Positions 21,057-34,810 of a DNA stretch of 64,000 nt are shown here, piece by piece. The notes beneath the pieces were generated by a model that was given only the letters and a program-made list of their open reading frames with translations, was not told where the DNA came from and made no database searches. The translations under genes were made by a program, and so were the position numbers. The stretch's first letter is position 1. Each line of letters opens with the position of its first letter. The stretch comes from Drosophila miranda (Eukaryota; Arthropoda; Insecta; Diptera; Drosophilidae): assembly GCF_003369915.1 (NCBI RefSeq), contig NC_046674.1, positions 17,837,501-17,901,500 on the forward strand, in the 5' to 3' direction.

Positions 21057-24000
21057 GCCTTTTTCGGCCAACCCAAATCATCGATTTTGCATTATAATTG
21101 CCAATAGCTACGCCGCGATAACACTTTGTTCTCTGTTCTTGGTTCTCAGTTCTTTTGTCTGGCAGTTGGATTTTGCCTTACTTATGGCAAGAGAAACAAG
21201 CTTTATGGGCCTGCTCAGATAAGATAGCGAACAGGTGTGATAAAGTTCAAGGTTAATGCCCAAAAAATATGTGTAATGATGGAGATGCCAAATTGGCAAG
21301 CGTGCAAAAGTCTATAAAAATATATTCATGAAAAAGCTATGGTTTCAGATCGGCTTATGGATTCTCTTCGCCCGAAATACGGCTGTGTTAGGGATAATGC
21401 GAATCTTAGATGCTGGAAGACATTTCTTCAGGACACATAAAGGTATTAAGAAATAAAATGAATAACTAATTCTAGACAGAGATAAACATGCTAAAAAAAA
21501 AACACTTGGCACCCAAAGCTAGCCCAAGCATTTTTGGTTTAGCCTTAACTCAAAGGCTTTATTCGGGAGAGATCGGGTCTGGGTTTTGATAGTAGATCTT
21601 TTCGATTTATTTTGAAATTTTCCACAGCTGAATTTTTTTTTTGTTCACCTATTGCCAACCGGATATAAAGGCAATATAAATTAGCTAGAAATCGATTTAA
21701 GCCTCAAGGAGGTACCTGCTCAAAATGATTAATGTACTCCGAATGAAATTTGAAAGAAACAGACCAGAGATAGATGATCAATTCCAATATTTGCCAGAGC
21801 CACACAACAGCTCAGATACTCGTACACATGTACAATATATGTATGATCGAATAGCAAATAAAAGTGGAAAGGAAAACCTCATGCTGACTGCGGACTACCG
21901 AAAATTTTATTTGCAAAAGAATCAGGAATGCCAGATAAGAATTCGTTGGGCTCAGGTAAGGTACATAAGTAGTACATATATGTATCTTTATCTACGTGAC
22001 ACTGTGCATGGCTTGGCTAACGGAGTGGGGGAGAGAGTTGGCTGGATGGAAAGAGGGGCCAGATCTATGATGATTCGATCAATGCAAATTCATAAGCCGA
22101 TAGGCCTAAGGTTACTCTAGTGTGTGCAAAAATAGGAAAACAGAATGAGAAAGAAACTCGAACTGGAACTGGAACTGTATGTGGCGACACAAGAAATCTA
22201 CAAATCACAGACATCTGAGGCGAGCACTTCCTTCTTGGGTTTTAATCACTTCCTCATCTCGACGCGTGCGCCGTTCTTTGCGATTCTCACTTTTCCGATG
22301 AGCGCAACAAAAACTCGCTTTTTAATAAGAACTCTTGCAAATTCTTCTCAGGCACCAAGCATACTCTCCTCCGTCTCTGATTAATATGCAGATATGTAGA
22401 TCCACTCGCTACTGTGTCCACTCTCAGCGTTACCCAGCGCTATTCTCTTCCATTCTTGGTCGTCGTTAGAGTTGTGTTAGACGACCAGTAGAAGGAGAAG
22501 CAGCTGCTGACCAAAACCGGATTGGAAACCAGCTCCAGGCCACAGAGGAGAAGAAAGCATCCCATCCCATCCCAGGTTCGGTAGAAAGCATATTATGTAA
22601 GTGATTATTATGTAAAGCAAGAACCCGGTCCGACCATGGGAAAGTTCTTTTAGCTCTGTTTTTGTTATGATCTCTGAATTTCACAATTTCTGGTTGGCAT
22701 TTCACTGCCTTTCCAATTCTGTTAAGACGCAAATAAAAGTTTCGTTTCGTTTTTTTTTGGCCCGTTTTAATTCAAATTGTTTTCGTTTTTATTCTATTTT
22801 ATTCAGCACCAACGAGAAAAATGTGCAATGACTCGGCTTATTATTATCTGTTCGAATCTTGAATGAATTGGAGTCTTGGTTTTTTTGGTGAGGGCTGCCT
22901 ATAAGATACTGAAAGAACGTGAGTCTAGAATTACATGAGAGCTCTGAGGTTGGTATGAATGGATTGATAAAGGGGTCTTTAGAGATGTGGATCCATCCCA
23001 GATGTGTACAGATTTTGATTTCTACAGGTCATGATTATACATACATAAAACCCCCTGCGCGCCTCGGCTTCCTATACTGCGTATTATGTTCCACACCAAA
23101 GTTCTTTCACTTTTCTTTAGCAAATCAACTTCTAATGCCTTTCTAACATGCGGGGCCAGCTTGAGAGCCAAAGTCGGTTTTTGTACCTGCTTTGGGACGG
23201 CAAGCAAGTTTGGTCATGGTCAGGCCAGGCCGGGCCAGGCGGCTTCTGAGACCAGCCAGGCTTTGTGGAGGAAGCACATAAGAAGAGGGGCAACAGCGAA
23301 AATCTAATGAGAAAATTTCTCTATTTCTATTTGCCAGGCTTACTCGGACAGTGTCGCTTGGCCCACGATGGCACGTCGCGACGTGGGGCGTACATTGAAC
23401 CTGGTTAAAGACAAAGTCGGGTCGAGATAATGGATGCCTCTTACCTCTCACTCTCTATGCCCCCCTTCTCTTTCCCTCTCCCTCTCTCTCTTTCTTTCTT
23501 TCTTTCTTAATATATAAATATATATATGTATATGTATATATCTATTGCTCACTCTTTCTATAGCGGCTTTTGGGCGGGGGGGGGAGGGAGAGGAAGCAAA
23601 TTGTTCGCGTAGTTGGCCGTTTGGCCGGCGGTTTGGCGATCGTGGCCGTGACCATGAAGACATCGATCGCCATCGCCCCGATATCGTATCGAAGCCCCAG
23701 AGACACGGCTTGTGCAATCTATATACACTGACATACTGGTACACACACTTACGAGTATCTGTATGGGTGTAAGTGACATAATCTGCTGATTTCGTGGAGC
23801 GTTCTCGGTTTAAGCTGAGCTCGGGCCTTCTGTAACTGCGCAGCGCTTCGAGCCCGAACATTTGCTCCTCTTTCGGTTCTTTCGGATTTGCATAAATGTG
23901 AAAAATGTGCCAATAAAAATACATAGCTGCGAATAAATAACGAGCCAAGAATCACTGGGTATATGTATCTAGTTGTATGTATGTTTGATAAAAACATAAA

Positions 24001-24145
24001 CTTGTTTATTTAGCAAAACACAAAAAAAGTATAAGTATAAGTATAAATGGTTTAAGCTTTTTTTTTTTTTGTGTCACATTTTGCGGCCTGTCGTTGGCAA
24101 CGTGAGCAATCGAGCTTACACTTTGTATATGCATATGTACACTGG

Positions 24146-24174
24146 CACTTACACTTACACTTACACTTACACTT
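24146..24174. repeat. (CACTTA)n tandem repeat
   Basis: Nearly five perfect copies of the hexamer CACTTA, followed by diverged copies to about 24187. Confidence 0.9.
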
Positions 24175-26160
24175 GCACTGACACTTAACTAAGTATGTTA
24201 ACTCTTTCGGATTCTTCCTCCACCCGTGCTGCTTCCTCTTTTGCATGTGGACTGCCTGACGCCACAGAAGAAATTGATTCGGCCCGGCCGGTCGCTCTGG
24301 ATTCACTTTTGCTGACTCCAATTTTGTCAAAGTCAATCGAAATTTAATCGAAAGAGGAAGGTGAAACCCGATCCCAGAACATGACGAAGAATGCACAAGA
24401 ATCGCTCACAGCTCGTGTGGGTTTTATTTAACAGCAGATCAAATGAAATAAGCCCTGATATTTGTCCAAAATAGTGTAAAAAGTCGCGTGCGACGTGCTA
24501 CAGTGGTCGAGGACTTTGGAAAATAATATCCGAATTCTGGACAAAATTTTCCAGAATTTTATCATTTACTGTTGCAAGTAAAGAATTTTATTAGCCAGGC
24601 CAAAAGGCTTTGCCTTTTTTATTCAATAAGCATCACACCCGGAATCACTGCGCCCATGCCCCCGCCCCACGCCCCACCCCCCACCAAAGGCAAATGTATC
24701 ATCATTCACATCACACCGCACCGACCCCAAATAATCTCTCGGTCAGTGCACGTTAAATTCGCGATTTGGGATGTCCGAAATATAACAAAGAAAATACATG
24801 CTAAGAAAAATGACAAAAATAATTACAAAATCGTAATCGATTGACATTCACTTTGAGAGGAGCGGAATATAATATATGCATGCAGGTATGTATGTATGTA
24901 CAACTGGATATACATATGTATTGATAAATGAATACCTGTGCAACGAACAAATGAAAACTGCAGCTTGCCAGAGCCCCAACTGAGGCGCTGTGTGTGTGTG
25001 TGTTTTTTTTAACGATGATAATGAACTTGAGGTCCTCTCGCATAATTGATAAAAAAATTATTATAAATATTTAATCTTATTGTGTTACACCTGAAATCAC
25101 TCGTGCTTGATGATAAATATAAAATAATAATGAAAAAAAAGGTTAATAAATAAATAAAAATGACTCGAGCACACGGACAAGCAGGGGCAGCCGTGAGCAG
25201 AGGCAGAGGCAGAGGCAGAGCTCGACTGGACTGGACTGGACGGGAGCGCGGTTGAGAGGCTAATTACAATTTAATGCGTTTGTTTGCTGAAGTAAGTATA
25301 ACACGATTTATTTATTTTCCAAGATACTCGTACTATACGACGGTACAGAAATGTGTGTGGTGTGTGGTGTGTGTTTTTTAAGGCTTGATTCATTTTTGTA
25401 TGTTTGAATTGCATTTTATGATCAACGAGTTGCTGCTGCGACTGTAAAATATGCAATGAATTCGCCACCGAGAAATGGTTATGTGGGGAAAGTGACATTG
25501 GTTTTCATGGAACATGTGGGACCTTGTTTTTTTTTTCTTTTTTTCAATAGATTGAGTTGGTGAAAACCCGGTGAAGTCTGGTGTAATAAATCGAGTGAAA
25601 ATTGATTTAATGATTGATGGGTGAGCTTGACAACCTGTAAATACATTTTGGAATCTTTCAAACTTGCTAAGATTCAGTCAGTTCTTATTAGGTAACCACC
25701 CGAAGAAGTTAGCAGCTCGTTAGAAGTCCTTCCTCAGAGGCAAACCATTGGGGTCTACTCACCGGTTTAGAGAGTTACAGTTTTAGATCCAATAAATTAG
25801 ATTTCCTTGCAGGCTAGGCCAGACGACTTGTAGCTTCTGGCATTTTCAATTGCATTGCATGACTAATGGGTGGCCTATCACTTGAATATTCAATTCAGCA
25901 CTTTCAAATAATTTTCAAAACAATCCGATTCTTCATGACTCTGCTATGAAATATATACATTCATACATTAAATACATATTGCACATTGTTTGAGTGTTGC
26001 AGTTATTTAAAGCTCTGGTTGGCATTCGATGCCGGACTCCCTGCACCACCTCCAATCGCAATCGCTGGCTTTTACGAAAACAATAGAAAAAAAATCTAAT
26101 CACCATCCAGACATCGCACTTTTGCACTGACACTCGGCTGTTCTCGCTGTTACTATTGTT

Positions 26161-26212
26161 GATGATGAGGATGATGATGAGGATGATGATGAGGATGATG
26201 ATGATGATGATG
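26161..26212. repeat. (GAT/GAG)n trinucleotide repeat
   Basis: About 17 trinucleotide units, mainly GAT with regularly spaced GAG. No surrounding coding frame is supported; in one minus-strand frame it reads as poly-Ser. Confidence 0.9.
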
Positions 26213-26364
26213 GCTTATAATCGAAAAGCGCATCCGTATCCGTTGCATGGCATAATGCTCTACCAGCGATCTTGGAAATAATTACGACTATAAAAAAAAA
26301 TTGTAACAGAATCAAAGCGAACCGAACCGATTCCTTCGCTGGGCCGATACCGAGCCAGAACTCG

Positions 26365-26394
26365 AAACGGAAACCGAAACCGAAACCGACACCG
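26365..26394. repeat. (GAAACC)n-like tandem repeat
   Basis: Four to five imperfect copies of a GAAACC hexamer, part of a longer stretch rich in CCGA at 26310-26400. Confidence 0.8.
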
Positions 26395-27415
26395 ATCTCC
26401 ACGCTCCTCGATCACTTGGTTGCGACAACGTCGCTGCTTAGTCAAAGACTGAATGATCTTTGATTTAAGTATTTAATTTCTCTCTCATTGCCCACACTGC
26501 CTTTTCCCATTTTCAAAAACGCAACGTTTCCCGCTCGTTCGGCTCGCACTTCTCGCGAGAGCCGAGCCAGAGCCGAGCCAGAGCCGAAGTGCCCGCCGAG
26601 GCACAATGTTACCTCATGTTGCTTGTAATCCGCATGCAAGGTGAGTTAATAAATGTTTAATTCTGGTTCCCTCTCGCGAGAATACTCTCTTTCTCAGCCG
26701 CTCTCTGCCGTTGAGCGTGACCCAAGGTATAATTGTCAGTCAGGTATGGCCAGTCTCATCTTAGCATACATCGTTTTATTTTATTATATATTTTACAGCA
26801 ACGTAACTGGAGGGGCTTGGAGAAACTAGCAGAAATTGTGGTGGACCATGTGATATCTTAGTGGTTTTCTTCAAGGTTCTATTATCCATTAAAGCCAGAA
26901 ACTCAAATACTTGCGCATCCCCAAATAAAGCTCATTAGCAATCACTTTCGTGATTCTGCAACACTATCAATAAGAGAACTATTGGGGAAAATTGGTCTCT
27001 TTTAAAATATTTTGATTACATGGCAAACAAGACTGATATGGAGTACCTGTAGAGTACAGAGTACAACTGTTGCATTTTTTGTTTTAGCCGATGGCTGCAC
27101 CTTGTGAACAAATCTACCATGGCTGAGCCGAAGCAGCGCTCCCACGGAGAGGGGGCTGATTTACGGAGAACTACTGAATCGAATCCGTTTTAGTGAGTAA
27201 GGTTCGAGTAGCTACCCATACGCATATCTGTGTGCCTGCATGTGTACGCTTGTGCGCGTGTGTATCTCAGTGTGTGAGGCACTGATAGCACCCGATGCTT
27301 TGATCACTCTCGCTCTCCGTCTACCCACTACACTCCCTTTCTTCGGGCCATGCTGCTGATAAGAGCCCCCTGCGCTGCCTCCTCCGTTGCGCTGCTGTTG
27401 GTTTTCCCTGCACGA

Positions 27416-27438
27416 GTACGCGTACGCGTACGCGTACG
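27416..27438. repeat. Self-complementary (GTACGC)n repeat
   Basis: Nearly four copies of GTACGC. Because GTACGCGTAC is a palindrome, the array can form hairpins or cruciforms on either strand. It is also CpG-rich for fly noncoding DNA. Confidence 0.9.
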
Positions 27439-27522
27439 ACTATATGCACATGTGTCTGTGTGTACTTTTTTCGCAAATAAAAACTCAATGAAAGTTTGTC
27501 CAGAAACAATGCCTCAAGGCTC

Positions 27523-27560
27523 GTTGTTGTTGTTGCTGTTGCTGTTGCTGTTGCTGTTGT
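27523..27560. repeat. (TTG/CTG)n repeat
   Basis: Runs of TTG followed by alternating CTG and TTG. The plus-strand frame reads as poly-Leu, but no gene is supported. Confidence 0.9.
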
Positions 27561-28856
27561 GGTCTACTGAAATGTTTACTTAGAGCAAATTTATGCAACA
27601 CATTACAGCAGCAGAACTGCCGAAGAGAGTGCGAGGTGTGAGGTGTGAGCTGTGAGCTGTGAGGTGCGAGAGAGTGTATCTGTGATCGTCAGGTCGCCGC
27701 AGGCTTGGCGTGAGGTAGGTTGCACTCTATAACTGGTTCGAGTGCGGCTTACGGGCTGAGAACCGAAAACAGCTGTGTGGCTGCTGCTGTCTGGATGTCT
27801 GAGCTGGCCACAATGCTGCCACTGGCTGTGATTTTTTCATACAGGGTACACAAGGAGGTGCACAATCTCTTGGTAGCCCATTTCTCAATTTTATTTCATT
27901 GAACTGGGATCTCAAAATTTGCAGTAATTTTGGCCAATAATCAGTCAGATAAATAATTCATTGATGACAGGGTATCCCCGAGTTCGAACCCCCCAAGGCC
28001 CCACTCCACATGCGTGTGCACAGAGGATGAGGAGGGGGGGGGCCAGGAGCGCGGAATCAGAGGCAGAACCCGAAGCGATCGTGAGTGTTGCTCCAGTGTG
28101 CGCGCTAATTGCCTTGATTGAGTTTTAAATTAATGCGAATTAGAGTTGTGGCTGTTGTTTTAAAGTCAGACAATGTACGAGTACATGCATGTGCATGGGC
28201 ATTTACTATCGAGGGGGACTCGGACATGTGATACAGGAAGGAGGGCGTGTGACTTAGAGAACAAGAAGAAGCAGCAGATAAGGACTATCCCATTCACAGC
28301 ACGATTGAGACCTGTGAATGAGTGGGGCGAGGAGTTCGTTACGGGGCCAAGGGGATGCCTACCCTATGTACACAAATTACGTATATCAAATGCACATACA
28401 TATATCTTATCCTGAGATTACAAGAATATTCTTAATTATTCCTTTAGGTGTTCCGCTTGCCTATAAATCCTCAGACTAGTGGATCTAAAACACATGCAAT
28501 CCATGCCATGTTATCTCCCATCTCCCATATGTAAAGATGTACATGTGTGTGTGTGTGTTGGTATGTATAGATTTCAAACTAATCTTGTACCCTCCATACT
28601 CCTATGTATTCCCTCATAGCTGACCCCCCTCTTAGCTGTCACATTAGAAACGATTCTCTCATATCTTCATCTCCCATCTTGATCTCGATCGACTTGTCGG
28701 GGAATTCACACGCTCCCCTCAGAGCAGAGCGAGCGGGCGAGCAGACAAGTACTTATCCTGTCGATCAGTGGGAACAGAAATTGAATTTCTAAGCAATTCC
28801 CCGAGTGACTGACTGACTGACTGGGTAGGCATTGGGTTTGCATTATTAATTAGCCC

Positions 28857-28970
28857 GGCTGGCTGGCTGGCTGGCTAGCTGGCTGGCTGGCTGATGATGT
28901 TCTCCTTCTGGCTGATCCCACAATTATGCCATACCAGACTGCCTGACTGCCTGACTGCCTGCCTGCCTGC
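28857..28970. repeat. GGCT and CTGC/GACT tetranucleotide repeats
   Basis: A (GGCT)n array occupies 28857-28893 with one A interruption, and GACTGCCT/GCCT arrays occupy 28938-28970. A shorter (GACT)n lies just upstream at 28807-28823. Confidence 0.9.
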
Positions 28971-29291
28971 TCGGTCAGGTTTAGGCTGGCTCCCCTTGGC
29001 CCTGGCTTCTCCGGGCTTCTCCGGGTTGGTCGGTCAGTCAATCAAAGGCATAAAGACAAAAGGCAGCGTTGTTAATACTTCTTTTCAATTAGCCTCACTC
29101 AACGGCAGCAACAACATTAAGCCTTTTCCAACGAACAGGTTTTTCACGCGACGACAACAATGTTGTTGATGTTGAATGACGATCATGCAGGGGCAGCATA
29201 GGAAGCGGCCACAGATACTATTCACGTTGCTCCTCTTCGGTGTTTTTGTGGTACGAGTATTTTCATTTGAATTTTCATTTTCCCCTAGGTC

Positions 29292-29349
29292 GGTTCTGAG
29301 GTTCTTCGGTTCTTCGGCTCTTCGGTTCTTCGGCTCTTCGGTTCATCGG
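29292..29349. repeat. GGTTCTTC/GGCTCTTC tandem repeat
   Basis: Six to seven imperfect units of an 8- to 9-bp motif alternating GGTTCTTC and GGCTCTTC. Confidence 0.85.
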
Positions 29350-29571
29350 TTTTTATTTGATTTCTTTAAGAACTTTATTCACTTTTCCGAACCCGAATCG
29401 TTGTCGGGATCTTGGCTTAGATCATTGATCGTTGGGGCTTTTTTTTTGTGTTGTTTCCTGTTCAGGCAAAGTCGTTTTCCTTTCAACGCGCTCGCCGCGA
29501 CTCTCTGGCTCGCTTCATTTTATGGAACTAAAGCCTCAAGCTCAGAGAACGGACCTCGCCGCAGTCCGGGA

Positions 29572-29617
29572 AGGGCTGGGGCGGGGATTGGGGCTGGGAC
29601 TGGGTCTGGGGCTGGGG
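29572..29617. repeat. G-run cluster with G-quadruplex potential
   Basis: At least six runs of three or four G residues, separated by one to three bases (GGGCTGGG-type units), occur on the plus strand. The pattern is compatible with intramolecular G-quadruplex formation. Confidence 0.7.
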
Positions 29618-32600
29618 CCGACAATTGCAGCCGAGGGGGCCGGCTCTGGTGATGGAGCTCGCTCTGGGATGGCCTGCACCGCTCCGATCTGAGCTGCGCT
29701 CAGCGTTCCCTTAACATTTAATGAGCATTAACAAGCTGCACTTAAATGCAATAACAACAAACCAGCATCGGGCAGGGAGCCAGGAGCCAGGGGAGGCATA
29801 AGAACAACAACAATTGATAACAAGTAAGTGGGGGCCAAAAGGAGAGCGAGATTCAGAGTAAGAGAGAGAGAGAGTGAGAGAGAGTTATGTATGATCCTCA
29901 AATGCCCTGCAAAAGCGACCAAAGAGAGGGTCTCCCCGAAGATTCGATATTCTTGGAAGCGAGAACAGTCGAGTAAAACTCTTTTTGTTAGTATTCCGAT
30001 TGGGTATCTGTATCTGCATCTAACAGTACACTTACCCCATCGGCAGGGTAAAGGAACGTCATTCACAATGGAAGCTGGAGACGCCTCCACGCTGTCTGAC
30101 CGAGCGCACAAGTGCAGAGTGCCTGCCATCTGTGTGAGTGTCTCCGTTGATTACCCACGAGCTGCAAATCCATTTCAGCCTCCTTTCTTCCCTTCTCTCT
30201 CCAGAGAGATAGACAATATGCTGCGGCTGCGACTGCGACTGCGGCTGCGGCTACTTAGCCTTCAGGGGATCTCTTGTCAGTTTGTGTTTTTTTTTTGTTT
30301 TTTTCTGTTCCAGTTATAAGCGGTAAAGTGAGGCTGAGGGACAGGGCCGAGCCGCCACGCATGGTGACCCAATGATCCACAGAGGGCGCGGTCGCCACAC
30401 ACGCCCAAAGATAAGGCCGGCGATAGGGAGCGAAGAGGGAAAAGTGAAATCAATCTGATCAGCGCCTAATCGATCCACAACAGAAAGAGATGGGTAGAAA
30501 AAAAACGAGAGCGAACAGCTCTCATTCATTCGGTTGATCCGATTACTTACCCATTCAGTCCCCTCTCCCTCTCCCTCACCCTCTCTCTCTCTCTCTTCCT
30601 CTCTTTTCAGTGCTCATCTTCTTCATTCATTTCCATTTGTAGTCAGCGTTGTTGTTGCTGGTTTGCTTTGCTTTGCTTGTCCTTGAACTTGACCCAGCAG
30701 CGCAGCAGCAGAGGCACCAGCAGCGAATTTCTCTCTCTCTCTCTCTGTCTCCCTCTATCTGTGCTCGCTCTTTATCGTGCACAAGTACTTACTATAATTA
30801 TAAGCTGTGAGTGCGTGTCTGCTTCCCCGCCCCCGTCCCCGTCCCCCTCCCCACCATCCAATCTCCCCATTTATATACATCTACTATTGCTCAATCCCGA
30901 TTCATTCACAGCTTTTTTTTTGCGCATTAAACATTTTCTACTTTGACACCTTGCAAACCGATCTGTTTTGCATTTGTGGGCCTGATAAGATTTTTATACG
31001 TCTCGGATTTTTCAATAATTCGGACTTTGACCTTATCGGCTAATGAGAATCGGAAATGGCCAAGAGAGATCTGCGGAGGAATTATTGAGTCTGATAAGGC
31101 CAAGAGATATAGGGGAATCCAGCTTTTTAAACAATAATTACATATGTTTTTGTAAATATTATTCGCTTGATGGATAGTAAAAATAAATAAAATAAAAATA
31201 TCTATTACAAAAATAATACAAGACAAATTAGATCTTCGATAACTCTTTGCCTCCCATCAATGTTTATCATTGCCCTTTCGATGTGGTCTCCCAAATATTA
31301 CCATTTAGCGCGGCTGTGGCCCAAGAAGATAAAATGTTGACTCTCTTAATTTGATTAGGTATAAATCGAATACCTTTAAAGTTCAATGGCACATGATTTG
31401 CGCTCATTATTCATTATACTTAGCCCAGATAGTCCACGCCCACAATTAGACCTACAAAAGTCACTATAAATAAAGCATACGCACTGTTGGCCCACAAAAA
31501 GTTATCAGCACGTAGACACGTGTGCGGGCGCCGGAAAGCCAATGACGAAATTTCCATAAAACCACCCAGGTGCAAAAAAAAAGTAACCCAAAACATAAAT
31601 CGAAAAAATAAACATTATAAAAAAAATAGCGCCATCCGCCATCCACTGAAATTGCAGACAACCGTACAAAGGGCGAGGCGGTGTCAGAGGTGGGCTACCT
31701 TTAAGCAAAGGTAATTCGAGCACTTATCGACTTTTTTTTTGGCTAGACATTCACAGTATATATTTTGCAACCCATTTTGCCGACCTATGGAGAAAGTCTG
31801 GGAAAATTGGACGACCCAAAAACAAAAAAGAAAACTGTCAGTATAGGCGGTTTTCAATATACGATCATGAGGAGAAATAGTATGACATACATGCGATAAA
31901 ACGGAGACGATCTAAGAAATAAAATTTGACTATTGCATCAGAAGAAGTAACAAATAAATTAGGGTTTTTTTTTTACTAAAGACAAAACTTAGATCTACAA
32001 GACAGCTGCGTCCTAACTAGGAGTACTTGCTTTTTTACTGCTAGTGGATCGTTTCAAAATTCAATCAAAAAAGTAAAAAAAAGGCTTTGCATTTCTTGGA
32101 TTTTCCATAGAGGAATTTAATTGGTTTTAAAGTATTTAATAAGTAGTCAAAAGCCTCCCATCTTCCCTTAAAAAACTCTTATAGAAATAGTTCAGAAATA
32201 TCATTTTTAGCTAAATTAATATTTTTAACGCCACGGATGTACATTAAGAATATTCCCCTAGTACTCGCTAAACAATAATTTTTTTAATACGAAAAAAGTG
32301 TTCGCTTATCACAAGATTTTCTAGGAACGTCATACGTAATCCAGAGCTAGGTTTTACCCGCAAATCGAAATACTACACGATTTACACGACATGCACTCTT
32401 CACTAAAAATCCCCAAAAGTATGCAATGCCCTTGGCGGAAAAATAAAACTGCGTTTAAATATGTAGAAGTCTGGCAACTCTGCAGCTGCCTCGTAATTAA
32501 TGATACAAATACAGATTAATTAGTTAAACATTTAATGCCGGGTGGGGTGGTGGCGGCACGATCGCTGCTCCCATTGGAGATGTGATCTGCCAGTCGGAAA

Positions 32601-34493
32601 CGATCCATTTAAGTTAATAGCTCCGCTTTTCCGCTATTGCTGCTATTTAATTATTACAACCCTTCCCATGAACAGGCATTACAACAAATATTGCACCATC
32701 ATCCAATGTAATTAAACATGGAAAAACCAACTACAACAATTATAACAAACAACCGCGATATAAACAGCTGCGACAGTTTTCGACTTTTCTGCATTACCGA
32801 AAGGATATACCAGGATATACAATGTGTATGTCTGTATATGGCCCGTTCCATGGTTTTTCCCCCGCGGTCCACCCCTAACCAGAGAACCACAAAATGCGTG
32901 TTTATTAATTAAGCGCATTTGTTTCCATTAAACAAACGTTTTAATTGAGCATGAAAGTTGGCGCCACCGAAATAAACGCGACAAGGGCCATAGACGAGGC
33001 CATAAAAACGAATTCAACCCTTTGGCCCAACCACCCAACCACCCACCATCCTTCCCACCTGACACTCAGCCAAAAAACACACACAATAATTAATTTTGCT
33101 GTATTTTAATGGATATACTTTGGCAGACATAACGAAAATCTGTTCGCCCAGTGATTGATGAAAGTCTGCTGGAGGACGGTGTGCTCCTCAAGATTTGATG
33201 CCCCCTATACTCGTTTTTGCCCCCGTTGAAAACAGTTTAAAACTAAGCAGCTTTAAGGCTGCCAAAGGCTTTCGTTTTCCTAAACTGTAACGCTATATCA
33301 TCGTCCAGCATACATACGAGTGTGCCACCCCCCTGAAAAGAGTACACACTCGTATCTAGATACTGGAGATCTTCATTGTGTTCATTAATCTTAAGGCCAC
33401 ACCGCCTTTTTCCCAACGAGTCCATTGGGTGCAATTAAAATTCGGCCTCCAAATTATTATTATTGCTTATGAAAAACACTTTTCCCTCAGCTATATCCCT
33501 CCCACCTCCCATCCGCTGTGAGAGAGCTTGGCCAAAAAGTTTTTGGCCAAGACATCAACTCGTTGGGATGTTTTCAAAAGCACTTTATACGCCAGCCACA
33601 CGCTGTTAGATATACATACATACATACATATACATATGTATGTGCTAGTGTGTGTACGTATCTATACATATCTTAAAAATTCCCCCTTTCTGCTGGTCCT
33701 GCGCCTCACATTGTCTCTAGGATTATTTTTCATAAACTTGGCAAATGCTTGGGTAAATCCATTTAGGGAGCAAGAGCAGCCGCATTACTTTATCTCTATC
33801 AAGGGCCATCGCAATTATGATTTGTGTTTGAGTGTGGATTGAGCTGGTCGGGTTCTGGCCGAGTGAAATATGGCGCATCTATTTGCCAAGTCAAAGAACT
33901 TGTAATAGTTGGCAACGTCTCGTAGACCTCAAGCGCCAAAGTGGCAATGAAAGCCATTTGATGGTGATATATGTGTGTATGTGGGTTAATGGTCAAGCGA
34001 TGTACAGCGAAGGCCAAGGTGTTTATCCATGATTAATGGGGGGAGTACCTGTTTGAAATTAAATAGATTATTCTATTGTCTTTCCATCTTTTCTTCGCTT
34101 TCGATCGGGAAACCTAATTACTTAGGTTTTATTTAGCTTATTCATTGTTTTATATATTTTTCATCATACTCGTAATGCTCAGGAAACTCACTCAGTAGCC
34201 GGACCTGCTTATTAATTGTCAACTCCTTTTCCACACAGACAGATGCACTCTGAGGATCTAAGGACCCCCGAATTTGTTAAAAAACTTCATTTCGGGGGCC
34301 TCCTTTTATTAACGCCACATCTCCAGCACTACACCACTCCTATACTCAACTGGGAATCCTTTGGGACATTCCCTCACTGCGCCTGATTTCTCGTCCTGGT
34401 ACTCCAATTGGTGTTTCAGATTTTTGGATAAACAATCATTTCATTTTTCCACATAGTCTCTTTTTAGATCTTTACACTTTGAGCAACGTTTCC

Positions 34494-34810
34494 TCAATTT
34501 TTTGTAATCAATCGTTGGAATCCAATCTTTTCCTTCAGGTTTGCGGCTAAATCCGGAAAACAGGGCGAGTAAGGGAGCAGTTCGTAGCCTGAATCATGGA
34601 TCTTTGCAATGGAAACTGCACATATGTATCTTAACCTTTGCATTTTGCTCGTACATAAACGCGGCGCCCATCTCGCGGAAAGCTTTCTTATACCCAAGTG
34701 ATCCTTCAATATTGAAACCACTGAGCCCGTTGATGGTGCCACTTTTTTACCATTGAAATTTATGGTGAGATTGATTGACGAAGAAATTGTTGATAAGCGG
34801 GAGGCCAATC
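34494..34810 (-). mobile_element. mariner-family transposase relic
   Basis: The minus-strand translation contains TGSVVSILKDHLGIRKLSARW, matching the mariner block (SVVSIL..HLGMRKLSARWVPRLLT), and, after a short unrelated join, KIHDSGYELLPYSPCFPDLA, matching the block around the third catalytic Asp (HPPYSPDLAPSDYF). The region between, which should carry the other catalytic Asp residues, is deleted, so the product cannot be active. No terminal inverted repeats are recognised. It lies in the shade-HGTX desert. Confidence 0.75.

Noticed and set aside
21725..22120. 131-codon plus-strand ORF
   Set aside because: Its product matches no family I know; it contains repeat-like TACATATATG sequence and lacks promoter or poly(A) context. 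Kept as chance.
24146..24187. Hexamer array considered as CRISPR-like
   Set aside because: It is a simple tandem repeat without spacers, in a eukaryotic genome.
27960..28010. GAGTTCGAACCCCC resembling a tRNA T-loop
   Set aside because: No acceptor stem, anticodon arm or D-loop pairs around it.
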